44,708 nt of DNA from Candidatus Saccharibacteria bacterium RIFCSPHIGHO2_12_FULL_47_17 (GCA_001790575.1 MGCV01000003.1:1-44708); one strand, 5' to 3'. Shown: positions 1-7,173, counted from the stretch's first letter. Numbers and translations: made by a program. The notes: a model not told the origin generated them from the sequence alone.

Positions 1-2
1 AC

Positions 3-320
3 GATACCCAAAGAGCTATGGGAGAATTTTTTCGTGTCCTTAAGCCAGGCGGTGTGATTAGCGTCCGGGTTAAGGCTAGAAAACCAGAAGATCCGGAAAC
101 TGGTCATGAAGCCGATCAACTCTCTGGTGGCAATACTCGCTTTTTTCGCTACTATACGCTAGAGGAAATTACGGGATATGCGGCACAAGCAGGCTTTAAG
201 GTGGCTCAGTCCGAAATATATAATGAGAAGAATCGCGCTCAGCAGATGGCAGATCAATCAAGAATCCGAGACATCAACTGGGTAATTTTCACAGCACATA
301 AACTACTTCGCTCAGAATAA
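3..320 (+). CDS. Class I SAM-dependent methyltransferase, C-terminal part (5' end outside window)
   Basis: The frame is open to the window edge, so the ATG at 18 is probably internal. The segment FFRVLKPGG near the visible N-terminus is the conserved beta4/post-motif region of class I methyltransferases (type-11-like, 'R.LKPGG'). The remaining roughly 85 residues fit the C-terminal half of that fold, with a YTLEEI segment typical of the region after beta5. The SAM-binding glycine-rich motif I lies upstream of the window. The substrate cannot be read from this part. A gene relic and a toxin-antitoxin pair on the opposite strand follow. The family is fairly certain; the function is not. Confidence 0.7.
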   Translation, partial: DTQRAMGEFFRVLKPGGVISVRVKARKPEDPETGHEADQLSGGNTRFFRYYTLEEITGYAAQAGFKVAQSEIYNEKNRAQQMADQSRIRDINWVIFTAHKLLRSE

Positions 321-329
321 TTTAGATTT

Positions 330-368
330 TTATTCGTATTTTGGCAGGAAGCGGCGGAGGCAGAGCAG
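330..368 (-). pseudogene. Relic of the C-terminus of a membrane protein like the one at 2616-3179
   Basis: On the minus strand, positions 368-330 read LLCLRRFLPKYE followed by TAA. The intact membrane protein at 2616-3179 ends LLCLRRYLPKKA and stop. The DNA is also similar (shared GGAGGCAGAGCAG near 356-367 and 2640-2653). No upstream part of such a gene remains because the toxin gene begins 8 bp away. This looks like the tail of a lost paralogue or of a duplicated segment. The match is short, so chance similarity is not excluded. Confidence 0.4.
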
Positions 369-375
369 AGCCCGC

Positions 376-882
376 CTATTGCTTCGAATATTTTTTCACC
401 GGTGCTAAATTTAAGAAATCAGCGACAGAGATTATACTTATCCCTTTGTAGTTTTGTAGTATTAACAAATCTTCGTCTCCTGTGATGATGTAATTACAGC
501 TTCCAGCCATAGCTGTGGCAATAACGGGGTCATCTTTTGGGTCTCTGCTAATCTCAGGCAGGCTAGAAGATTCAACCAAGACACACATCCGATTTAGAAG
601 TTTTTCTAAAGCATTACGCCATTTGTAAGGCGTTTTATGTTCTCTAAGGAGACTTAGAAGTTCGTCGATTAAATATCTAGAATTTATTATGTGATAGTTC
701 TGCTTGCAGAATCTTATTACTGCTTCTGGCTTACCGCCATATAGAATTCCGCTGAACCAGACGTTAGTATCTATTAAGACTCTATAGTTTCCAGCTTCGC
801 TTTTGATTGCGCCTTGCGCTAATATCTCTAGCCACTGCTTTCTCTGACTTGTACCCAATTTCTTTGCCGATTTGTTTGCCAT
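376..882 (-). CDS. PIN-domain toxin (putative toxin-antitoxin toxin, COG1569-like)
   Basis: Predicted PIN-fold endoribonuclease, the toxin of a type II pair. The domain starts at about residue 33 with YRVLIDTNVWFSGILYGG, carrying the first catalytic Asp. Later acidic positions appear in SRDPKDDPVIATA and in TGDEDLL, the order expected for this family. The partner antitoxin lies immediately upstream. The only ATG (882) gives a 33-residue N-terminal extension that overlaps the antitoxin gene in another frame. A TTG at 858 is the only other ordinary start, and neither is close to the usual PIN N-terminus. A GAGGAA sequence lies 10 nt before the ATG. The family is confident; the exact start is not. 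Confidence 0.8.
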   Translation of the reverse strand: MANKSAKKLGTSQRKQWLEILAQGAIKSEAGNYRVLIDTNVWFSGILYGGKPEAVIRFCKQNYHIINSRYLIDELLSLLREHKTPYKWRNALEKLLNRMCVLVESSSLPEISRDPKDDPVIATAMAGSCNYIITGDEDLLILQNYKGISIISVADFLNLAPVKKYSKQ

Positions 883-1039
883 AAGCCATCAATTCCTCAA
901 ATTCCTGTTCCTCACGCAAATACTTTAGTGCCGCGTAGCGCAAAAAGTCACTGCGGCTTCCAAACTGCTCCTTGGCCTTTTTATCTATTTGATCGGCCAA
1001 AGCCGCAGGAAACGATATGTTAAAAGTTTTAACTGACAT
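782..1039 (-). CDS. Ribbon-helix-helix antitoxin
   Basis: An 85-residue protein whose first half, SVKTFNISFPAALADQIDKKA followed by FGSRSDFLRYAALKYL, is a standard RHH DNA-binding strand plus two helices. The charged C-terminal tail probably wraps the toxin. The gene precedes the PIN toxin and overlaps it by 101 bp, consistent with coupled translation and autoregulation by the complex. On the minus strand a TATAAA box lies 5 nt before the ATG, so the mRNA may be leaderless. RHH antitoxin is well supported; the VapB/VapC subfamily name is not assigned. Confidence 0.8.
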   Translation of the reverse strand: MSVKTFNISFPAALADQIDKKAKEQFGSRSDFLRYAALKYLREEQEFEELMAYGKQIGKEIGYKSEKAVARDISARRNQKRSWKL

Positions 1040-1152
1040 AATTCTTTATACTCAACTTGACTAAATTTAACTATATCTATTGTATGAAAATTGTATGAAT
1101 ATGTCAATAACAAATTATATGCGGGGAGGGGGAGAGGGAACAGAGCCCGGAG

Positions 1153-1413
1153 TTATTGCTCTGGGTAATAATGCTTGTAGGCTTCATCTGCAAAGATCGC
1201 TTTGTCTTCAAGATGTGGAACTCCGTTCTTCAAAGAGAATTCGAATCCTTCGCCCAGCAAGAATGCCTTTTCTGCAGTATTCGCTGTGGCTTTAGCGGCA
1301 AAGTAAAGTGCGTATAGGCTTCTAAGTGCTCCCGCGGCTTCTGCCCCCTGTCCTTCAGTGATGGCTGTAACTTGATCTTTTAGCTCTTTTCTTACTTCCA
1401 TTGGAGTACTCAT
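1153..1413 (-). CDS. Small conserved-looking protein of unknown function
   Basis: An 86-residue acidic, Ala/Glu-rich, probably helical protein (VRKELKDQVTAITEGQGAEAAGALRSLYALYFAAKAT). No signal peptide, membrane segment, cysteine or known motif is seen. It has its own promoter: TATAAT (minus strand, 1426-1421) stands 7 nt before the ATG. Two palindromes at 1454-1470 and 1489-1505 lie upstream of where a -35 box would be. The overlapping plus-strand reading frame at 1080-1295 is much less protein-like. The function is unknown. Confidence 0.55.
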   Translation of the reverse strand: MSTPMEVRKELKDQVTAITEGQGAEAAGALRSLYALYFAAKATANTAEKAFLLGEGFEFSLKNGVPHLEDKAIFADEAYKHYYPEQ

Positions 1414-1420
1414 AACTCAA

Positions 1421-1426
1421 ATTATA
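1421..1426 (-). promoter_or_regulatory. -10 box of a leaderless promoter
   Basis: Perfect TATAAT on the minus strand, 7 nt before the ATG at 1413. A TG dinucleotide two bases upstream resembles an extended -10. With normal initiation 6-8 nt past the -10, the transcript would begin at or next to the start codon. Confidence 0.6.
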
Positions 1427-1453
1427 CGCAGAGAGCGGGCCACCAGCACCATT

Positions 1454-1505
1454 ACAGGGTGCGACCCTGTAAACCAGCTCTAACTCCTATAGGGTACGAC
1501 CCTAT
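1454..1505. repeat. Pair of AGGGT-N3-ACCCT palindromes (operator-like)
   Basis: Two 17-bp inverted repeats of the same design: ACAGGGTGCGACCCTGT (1454-1470) and ATAGGGTACGACCCTAT (1489-1505), centres 35 bp apart. They lie just upstream of the promoter of the 1153-1413 gene. A related palindrome (ATAGGGGT-N2-ACCCCTAT, 41310-41327) overlaps the -35 region of a prepilin gene. Tandem sites at this spacing fit a dimeric repressor, but no cognate regulator is identified. Confidence 0.5.
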
Positions 1506-1568
1506 TTATTATAGAAGATGTGGGCTTGTCCAGCCACTTGCTGTGGCGAGGGTTGGGGAGTAGAACCC

Positions 1569-1829
1569 CTAGAGTTGTTGTTGACTTGAAACTTCGTGAG
1601 CCAGCCCTCCTTGGATCCTTACTCCTAGCCCAATTTCTTCACCATCTTTAATTAATGGAGCGACGTCTGCATTCCAGCCAGCTTCGCCGATTATCGCAGC
1701 TAAGTCACGTAACTCTTCGATTGACACTTCCGGGGGAGCCAACCTATGTACTTGAAGTAGCTCGCAATCACTCATATCCATGCCATCTGTTAACTCACCA
1801 AGTACATAAGCTACCTCAGCGGCATACAT
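1569..1829 (-). CDS. Small acidic protein of unknown function
   Basis: An 86-residue protein, strongly acidic in the first two thirds (LGELTDGMDMSDCELLQVH, then EVSIEELRDLAAIIGEAGW) with a Gly-rich strand-like end (IGLGVRIQGGLAHEV). It has no recognisable domain, signal peptide or membrane helix. The start at 1829 sits directly behind a TATACA-like sequence, and no ribosome binding site is obvious. The codon pattern looks coding, but the family is unknown. Confidence 0.45.
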   Translation of the reverse strand: MYAAEVAYVLGELTDGMDMSDCELLQVHRLAPPEVSIEELRDLAAIIGEAGWNADVAPLIKDGEEIGLGVRIQGGLAHEVSSQQQL

Positions 1830-1937
1830 CTGTATAGGGCTCGGAGTTTTGGTTCTCCATTACGATGATCCGGATCTAACATTCAAACTCCTCTTTAAAG
1901 CTATTATTACTCAAAAGGCCAGTTTTGCAAGCATAAG

Positions 1938-2019
1938 CCCAGTAGTAGACTTTCGAGTCTGTCTGTAAGGCAGATGAAATATTCGCTGGAGCGAATAATC
2001 TCGAAAGCTCACTACTGGG
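1938..2019. mobile_element. 82-bp palindromic insertion flanked by TAAG target duplications
   Basis: Arms CCCAGTAGTAGACTTTCGAG (1938-1957) and CTCGAAAGCTCACTACTGGG (2000-2019) are inverted repeats. Between them are two further hairpins (TCTG...CAGA, and ATTCGC-TGGA-GCGAAT at 1981-1996), giving a cloverleaf. TAAG flanks both ends (1934-1937 and 2020-2023). The flanks joined without the element equal the 23-bp sequence at 2584-2606, which is uninterrupted there. It encodes nothing and would have to be moved in trans. Confidence 0.75.
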
Positions 2020-2035
2020 TAAGCACCTCTGTTTT

Positions 2036-2551
2036 TTAGGCGGGTCTTTGGTCGAGTGGAGTCGGTTCAAGCAACTCTGGTGCTAGCCAACCCTGCATAG
2101 CCAGCTCGTCTTCTATCTCAGCAATAGATTTTTTGCCCATGCCTATCATTGCTTCGAGTTCTAATTCCGAAAGATTACCGAGCTGCCCCAGGGTTCTAAT
2201 TTCATTTTTGTGTAAGACGTTATAGGGACGAGTGCTAAGTTCTATTTCCTCGATGGGCAAGTCAACAAGCGCTTCCGGAATAAGGCCAATTGGCATTGCT
2301 TTGATACGAAGTTTCTCGAGATCGATCCCGTGAGACGCCAGAAGTCCTAGTAAATGGTTAACCGAGCCTACAATCGTGTCAGACATTCGTTGTTTGTCGG
2401 GCGAGTATGTCCGGCCTAAATCGCTAACAATGCGCTGCAGGCGGTCATGATCATATCTGCCACTAGTTGCTATCTCGCCTAGTGTATGGCGGGCATCCGG
2501 CGATCTTTCTAAAAATCTCGGTTGGCTTGGATTTGTCTCTGTATCTGCCAT
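2036..2551 (-). CDS. Free-standing RNA polymerase alpha C-terminal-domain protein
   Basis: A 171-residue protein. Residues about 97-157 (LPIEEIELSTRPYNVLH, then IRTLGQLGNLSELELEAMIGMGKKSIAEIEDEL) match the alpha-CTD, with the two helix-hairpin-helix segments and the GKKS motif that contacts DNA and activators. There is no alpha N-terminal assembly domain. The first 90 residues are charged and unfamiliar. This is not RpoA itself; it may bind UP-element DNA or transcription factors, or act as a regulator. It is flanked by direct 23-bp repeats. The upstream region has a TTAAAT box 7 nt before the ATG. Confidence 0.75.
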   Translation of the reverse strand: MADTETNPSQPRFLERSPDARHTLGEIATSGRYDHDRLQRIVSDLGRTYSPDKQRMSDTIVGSVNHLLGLLASHGIDLEKLRIKAMPIGLIPEALVDLPIEEIELSTRPYNVLHKNEIRTLGQLGNLSELELEAMIGMGKKSIAEIEDELAMQGWLAPELLEPTPLDQRPA

Positions 2552-2615
2552 AGTCCTAATTTAAATAGCCGCGAGCCATCAATGCAAGCATAAGCACCTC
2601 TGTTTTCGGACCAAA

Positions 2616-3179
2616 CTAAGCCTTTTTTGGGAGGTAGCGTCGGAGGCAGAGCAGGACCATAAGTCCGTCGAAGAAGACGACATAGGCCGGTAGTAAATAG
2701 CCCGACAATTGTGAACTGTCTGCGCTTATCCAGGCTAGACTGCTAGCCAGCAAAAACCAGAACCAGAAAAAGAAATGCTCGTCGCGCGGATCGTCGATAA
2801 CTTTTTTGATGGTCGGAATGCCACCGATAAAGTTGGCAATCAAGCCGATTGTCAAGTTAAGAAACGGAGCGTGGGTTGTTAGCCAGATAATCAAACTGGC
2901 TGCCAGCAGGATCGAACTTATCAGCTCCGTCTTGCCAAAAGTCCGTTTAGATTTTTTTAACGAAAGACTAAGGATAGCAACATTGCCCGCAACGGCAAGT
3001 GTTGCCATTAGCTTGATTCCAGGGCTGTTATGTAGGGCGAAAACACTGGCGAAATTATTGAAGGCGATGCCAAACCAAATAATCCGCGTATAAATACTCG
3101 GCCGATATTTGTCATAAAAAATCGCATGGGTTGCTGTGGAGTAGGAAAGAATCGTAAATAGCGCGATTAACCAAATCAT
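2616..3179 (-). CDS. Polytopic membrane protein, unknown function
   Basis: A 187-residue hydrophobic protein with about six predicted helices, separated by a basic stretch (LKKSKRTFGKTE) and an acidic one (DDPRDEH). The segment IGLIANFIGGIPTIKKVIDDP, with Pro-Thr in a helix turn, resembles PQ-loop/SemiSWEET-type small transporters, but the resemblance is weak. No signal sequence beyond the first helix is seen. A short relic of a similar C-terminus lies at 330-368. The CDS is confident; the function is unknown. Confidence 0.6.
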   Translation of the reverse strand: MIWLIALFTILSYSTATHAIFYDKYRPSIYTRIIWFGIAFNNFASVFALHNSPGIKLMATLAVAGNVAILSLSLKKSKRTFGKTELISSILLAASLIIWLTTHAPFLNLTIGLIANFIGGIPTIKKVIDDPRDEHFFFWFWFLLASSLAWISADSSQLSGYLLPAYVVFFDGLMVLLCLRRYLPKKA

Positions 3180-3200
3180 CAGTTAATCATACCAAACAGG

Positions 3201-3229
3201 GGTATAATTTATCTGCTGAGGAGGTTTAT
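3201..3229 (+). promoter_or_regulatory. -10 box and strong Shine-Dalgarno of the aldo/keto reductase
   Basis: A TATAAT (about 3202-3207) is followed by a short leader with GAGGAGGT 4-5 nt before the ATG at 3230. It is one of the few genes here with a near-perfect ribosome binding site, and it supports that start. Confidence 0.55.
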
Positions 3230-4045
3230 ATGGTTATACCGAATTTGAAATTGAACACCGGCGCAAGTATCCCGCAGGTTGGATTGGGGACGTGGATGCT
3301 AACTGATGAAAAAGAATGTAAAGATGCGGTTACGTCCGCGCTCGAAATTGGCTACCCCCATATAGACACGGCGCAGGCCTACCACAACGAGCAGTTTGTT
3401 GGCGAAGTTATGAAAGCCAGCGGCATTGCTCGCAAAGATATATTTATTACTACCAAAATCGACGTTGATAATATGGGCTACAGACTTGAAGATAGCTTTA
3501 ATAAGTCGCTAAAAAAGCTGCAGACTGACTATGTGGATTTGTTACTGCTTCATTTTCCCATGACCATGTATCGCCGGCCGGCTTGGCCAAGAATGGAAGA
3601 AATTTACAAATCCGGGCGTGCCAAAAATATTGGCGTGAGCAACTACATGATTAATCATTTGGAAGAGCTTTTGGCCGAGTGCGAGGTAAGGCCAGCCGTA
3701 AACCAATTTGAAATGCACGTATTTTTGCAATCGCCCGAGTTGGTTGATTTTTGTAAACAGCAGGGAATTGTCGTTGAAGCCTACTCGCCTTTGGCGCGCG
3801 GTCGTAGAATGGATGACCCAACCTTAGTTGCTATTGCTAAAAAGCATAAAAAGACTTCAGCCCAAATCATGATTCGTTGGTGTATCGAAATGGGTGCCGT
3901 GACGATACCAAAATCGGCCCACAAAGATAGAATTGCCGAAAATTTTGAGGTTTTTGACTTCAAACTCGACAAAGCGGATTTGAAAATGCTAAAAACGCTC
4001 GACCAAGATTTCCGCGTCAGCTGGGATCCCACCCACGTCCCTTAG
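3230..4045 (+). CDS. Aldo/keto reductase
   Basis: A 271-residue NAD(P)H-dependent carbonyl reductase of the AKR superfamily, full length for the prokaryotic AKR5-like group. The TIM-barrel active-site tetrad is visible: Asp and Tyr in HIDTAQAYHNE (about residues 45-55), Lys in ITTKID and His in LLLLHFP. The phosphate-binding region TIPKSAHKDRIAEN near residue 225 matches the cofactor motif. The gene has its own promoter and a strong SD, and a single-gene unit is likely. The physiological substrate is unknown. Confidence 0.9.
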   Translation: MVIPNLKLNTGASIPQVGLGTWMLTDEKECKDAVTSALEIGYPHIDTAQAYHNEQFVGEVMKASGIARKDIFITTKIDVDNMGYRLEDSFNKSLKKLQTDYVDLLLLHFPMTMYRRPAWPRMEEIYKSGRAKNIGVSNYMINHLEELLAECEVRPAVNQFEMHVFLQSPELVDFCKQQGIVVEAYSPLARGRRMDDPTLVAIAKKHKKTSAQIMIRWCIEMGAVTIPKSAHKDRIAENFEVFDFKLDKADLKMLKTLDQDFRVSWDPTHVP

Positions 4046-4105
4046 TTCAGACTAGAGCATTTTTTCTCTTGTTTGTCAAAAGGACCTATGACATAATTGT
4101 TTGTA

Positions 4106-4675
4106 ATGACATCCCGCACTGAAGCTTACAATTTGGAAGCCGAAACCAGTCAGTATGGCAAGCATCTTTTTAGACTGCTAGATGAACGTCAAGTTCCGGC
4201 TGAAGTCATTGAAACCGTTGACCACATGGACTTGATGGTGCCTGAGGCCATCTTCGGTGATTTTATGAGAAAAGAGATTTCACCTAGATCACTTGAGGTA
4301 GCTTATATGACGGATGAGCCGTTATTTGTAATGAATGCAATGCTCAAGAGTAATATTGAGGTTTTTAGAACTTATGCTAACCAGTGGCTGCAAGTAAGCA
4401 GGGAAGAAGCCTGGAAGCGAAAAAAAATTGAGCCGGTGATTGACGCAATAACCTTTTACTACCCTGATCTTAAGAAGGCCAAAAAAATACTTAAAAAAAA
4501 TACTAGCCTTCATCCAAGGGAGGTTAAAAGGGATGGTCTTGACTGTTTAAGCGTTACCCTAGCCAGTGCAGTTAGGTTTGAGGTAATATCAATACCTATT
4601 TACAGAGCTACTGAGCTGGGCCACCGTAAAAAGATTAATTTAGCTCAGCCGATAGTCAAAGCTCAGGCGGCATAG
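4106..4675 (+). CDS. Hypothetical protein
   Basis: A 189-residue soluble protein of no recognised family, rich in charged residues, with a Lys-rich middle (LKKAKKILKKNTS). The ATG at 4106 is preferred over the upstream TTG at 4097 because CATAAT (4092-4097) stands 8 nt before it, the leaderless pattern seen at other genes here. Its 3' end overlaps the convergent antiporter gene by 13 bp. Nothing in the sequence suggests membrane location or catalysis. Confidence 0.55.
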   Translation: MTSRTEAYNLEAETSQYGKHLFRLLDERQVPAEVIETVDHMDLMVPEAIFGDFMRKEISPRSLEVAYMTDEPLFVMNAMLKSNIEVFRTYANQWLQVSREEAWKRKKIEPVIDAITFYYPDLKKAKKILKKNTSLHPREVKRDGLDCLSVTLASAVRFEVISIPIYRATELGHRKKINLAQPIVKAQAA

Positions 4676-5709
4676 AGAAAGAAGCCGACAGCAATAATGG
4701 CATAGGCGGACAGTAATTGGGCGCCTTCGAACCAGTTGCTCTCACCATCCTGGATAACAATATTGGCTATCATGACCGAGACAATGATGGTCGCCAGCTC
4801 AAAGGTCGTGAAAATCAAGTCCATGCTTTGGCCCAGCAGCAGGCCGGCAAAAACCAGCAGCGGCACCACGAACATAGCAATTTGAGTGGCCGAGCCAATG
4901 GCTATCTGCAGGGAAAGGTCCATGCGGTTCTTGACCGCCATGACAACTGCCGAGGCGTGCTCGGCAGCATTACCAATGATGGCGATTATAACCGCACCGA
5001 CGAACAGTTCCGTCCAACCCAAGTTGTGCAAGGCTGGTTCAATTGACTCAACTAAGATTTCGCTGATCCAACCAACGCCGGCTGTTGAGGCAAGTAGAAC
5101 AGTGATGCTTTTTTTGGTACTCCAGCGGGACTCATGGCCGAGCTCTTCGGTATAAAGATGTTTGTGGGTCCGGAAGATAAAGAAAAGAAATGCCAGATAA
5201 ATAACGAACATAATAATCGCCACCAGCACGCTCAAATCCTTACTGTGTATGGCATTGGCAGCTGGTGAAGTCAGCAAAAAAATCTGCGGAATAGTCAGGG
5301 CGATTACGCCCAGCAACAATATGGCGCCGCTGGCTTGGGCAGCCGTGCGGTTAAAAACCTGCTTATTGTGCTTTAAGCCGCCGAGAAAAATTGAAGCCCC
5401 TAAAACTAAAAGCAAGTTGCCGATAATTGAGCCGGTAATCGAGGCTTTGACAAGCTCGATCAAGCCGGCATTGAGCGCTAGCCCAGCGATTATTAACTCG
5501 GTAGCATTTCCGAATGTGGCATTGAGTAGCCCGCCCAGTGCCGGGCCACTACGGCTGGCAATTTCCTCTGTTGCTTCACCCAAAAACTTTGCCAGGGGAA
5601 TTATGGCCAAAGCAGCTAAAAAGAAAACGGTTGTATATGACCAATGCAGGTAGTTACCCAATATAGCAACCGGCACTATGGCTAATGAGCCGAGAAAAAA
5701 CCTCTGCAT
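4663..5709 (-). CDS. Ca2+/H+ antiporter (CaCA/CAX family)
   Basis: A 348-residue membrane protein with about 11 helices. The two inverted alpha-repeat signatures of cation/Ca2+ exchangers are present: GGLLNATFGNATELIIAGLA near residue 80 and VIIAIIGNAAEHASAVVMA near residue 240. Their acidic residues bind Ca2+. The CAX-type length and the EEIASRSGP segment before the first repeat favour a Ca2+/H+ exchanger over Na+/Ca2+. It would export cytosolic Ca2+ using the proton gradient. It converges with the preceding gene. Confidence 0.9.
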   Translation of the reverse strand: MQRFFLGSLAIVPVAILGNYLHWSYTTVFFLAALAIIPLAKFLGEATEEIASRSGPALGGLLNATFGNATELIIAGLALNAGLIELVKASITGSIIGNLLLVLGASIFLGGLKHNKQVFNRTAAQASGAILLLGVIALTIPQIFLLTSPAANAIHSKDLSVLVAIIMFVIYLAFLFFIFRTHKHLYTEELGHESRWSTKKSITVLLASTAGVGWISEILVESIEPALHNLGWTELFVGAVIIAIIGNAAEHASAVVMAVKNRMDLSLQIAIGSATQIAMFVVPLLVFAGLLLGQSMDLIFTTFELATIIVSVMIANIVIQDGESNWFEGAQLLSAYAIIAVGFFLYAA

Positions 5710-5813
5710 GCATCAAGATTAACATTTTTGCTAACCCCGCGCCTATTTAGACCGAACTCCCCCTATATATACATAAAGCATCCCATTCCACCTCATCCCA
5801 CCCCATGCCATCT

Positions 5814-5845
5814 ATTGAAACATTTAAATATTTAAATGTTTCAAT
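5814..5845. repeat. Perfect 32-bp AT-rich palindrome
   Basis: Each half is the exact reverse complement of the other: ATTGAAACATTTAAAT (5814-5829) and its complement (5830-5845). It lies in the 256-bp gap between divergent genes, beside a CCCA/TCC-rich stretch (5779-5812). A similar AT-rich inverted repeat (GAAATATTT...AAATATTTC, 41229-41254) lies before a prepilin gene. No T-run follows it, so it is not a typical terminator; an operator or a repeat remnant is possible. The rest of the gap shows only the -10 at 5954-5959. Confidence 0.55.
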
Positions 5846-5965
5846 GAAGGGAAGTGAGTGTACATTGAGATAAGGAAAGATGGGAAAAAATAATAAAGAG
5901 AGGACGCGGCAAGGACTATTAGGAATTTAATATCTTTTCTTAAGCTTGGATATCATAATAAAAGT

Positions 5966-6598
5966 ATGAAAAGATGGCGTGATCGGATTGAAGCGGGACA
6001 AGAATTAGCCAAAGCATTGGCCGACTATAAGGATAAACCGGTTGTGGTTTATGGCCTACCACGTGGTGGTGTGGTGGTGGCAGCTGAAGTCGCCCGAGCT
6101 TTAAATGCACCGTTGGATTTAATAATTGCTCGCAAAATCGGCCATCCGTTTCATCCGGAATACGCTATCGGCGCGGTCACCGAAACCGGTCAACCGGTAT
6201 TGAACGAATCCGAGACCTCGACTTTAGATCAAAAATGGTTACAAAAAACCATTGCCGAACAAAGAACCGAGGCCAAACGCCGGCGCGAACTCTACTTAGA
6301 AGGTAAAGAGCTGACTCCGCTCCACGGTAAGACGGCTATTTTGGTTGATGATGGCATCGCCACCGGCCTGACCTTCAGAGTCGCTATAGAGGAGTTGAAG
6401 TCCAAGAAACCGGCCAAGATAGTAGTGGCCGTGCCGGTCGCGCCGGACGATTCGGCAGCCGAAATAGAGGCCGAAGTTGATGAATTTATCTGTTTGTTAC
6501 GGAAAAAGTATTATCTTGGCGCGGTTGGCACCTACTATGAATACTTTGAGCAAACCGAAGATGACGAAGTAATCGACATTTTAAGCGAGTTCGAATGA
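5966..6598 (+). CDS. Phosphoribosyltransferase-domain protein (COG1926-like)
   Basis: A 210-residue type I PRTase. The PRPP-binding loop AILVDDGIATGLT is near residue 125, with the two acidic residues followed by the glycine loop. The N-terminal VVYGLPRGGVVVAAEVA and LDLIIARKIGHP are hallmarks of the COG1926 group, whose substrate is generally undefined. A CATAAT box 6 nt before the ATG suggests a leaderless start. The stop overlaps the start of the following HAD gene, so the two are translationally coupled and may act on related nucleotide or sugar-phosphate substrates. Confidence 0.85.
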   Translation: MKRWRDRIEAGQELAKALADYKDKPVVVYGLPRGGVVVAAEVARALNAPLDLIIARKIGHPFHPEYAIGAVTETGQPVLNESETSTLDQKWLQKTIAEQRTEAKRRRELYLEGKELTPLHGKTAILVDDGIATGLTFRVAIEELKSKKPAKIVVAVPVAPDDSAAEIEAEVDEFICLLRKKYYLGAVGTYYEYFEQTEDDEVIDILSEFE

Positions 6599-7167
6599 TA
6601 AAGGCGATTATTTTTGACTGTTTCGGAGTTCTTACTAAGGATTGGTGGCGGGAGTTTTGTGCGACGTTGCCCGAGGGACCGGCTCTTGAAAAGGCCAAAG
6701 AGCTCAATCATCAGTATGACGCCGGCCTTATAAGTCTAAGCGATTTTGTAGAGGCGGTGCACCGAATTACTGGCCGGGCACCGCAGCCAATCGAAGATAT
6801 TTTTTCCAGTCCCGAGCCTATGAAAAATACCGAGCTGCTGGAATACATCAAACTACTAAAGCCCAAATATAAAATCGGCATAATTAGTAACGTTGGCACC
6901 AATTGGATAAGAGATTATTTTTTGTCCAAAGAGGAACAGGCGCTATTTGACGATATGGTCCTTTCGTTCGAAGCCGGGACCACCAAGCCAGATCCCCAAA
7001 TCTATCAACTGGCACTGGAGCGTCTTGGCGTTAAGCCCGAAGAGGCCGTGTTTGTCGACGACCTCGAGCCTTACTGTGCCGCCGCCCGAGCTGTGGGTAT
7101 GCAGGCCATCAATTACGACAACCTAAAACAGCTAAAAACCGACCTCGAACAAGCCCTAAAAGTCTAA
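6595..7167 (+). CDS. HAD-superfamily hydrolase
   Basis: A 190-residue HAD-IA type hydrolase. Motif I is IIFDCFGVLT near the N-terminus, motif II lies in IGIISNVGTNW and motifs III/IV in TTKPDPQIY and AVFVDDLEPYC. The second acidic residue of the usual DxD phosphatase motif is replaced by Phe (DCF), as in some HAD-IA and dehalogenase-like members, so the nucleophile is present but the acid/base residue is not. The start overlaps the PRTase stop (ATGA). It is probably a nucleotidase or sugar phosphatase, specificity unknown. Confidence 0.85.
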   Translation: MIKAIIFDCFGVLTKDWWREFCATLPEGPALEKAKELNHQYDAGLISLSDFVEAVHRITGRAPQPIEDIFSSPEPMKNTELLEYIKLLKPKYKIGIISNVGTNWIRDYFLSKEEQALFDDMVLSFEAGTTKPDPQIYQLALERLGVKPEEAVFVDDLEPYCAAARAVGMQAINYDNLKQLKTDLEQALKV

Positions 7168-7173
7168 AAGTTT

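Noticed and set aside
1080-1295. 71-codon plus-strand frame
   Set aside because: Antisense to the better-supported 1153-1413 gene and without a promoter or SD.
1876-2070. 64-codon minus-strand frame
   Set aside because: It runs through the 82-bp palindrome and overlaps the alpha-CTD gene; no protein features.
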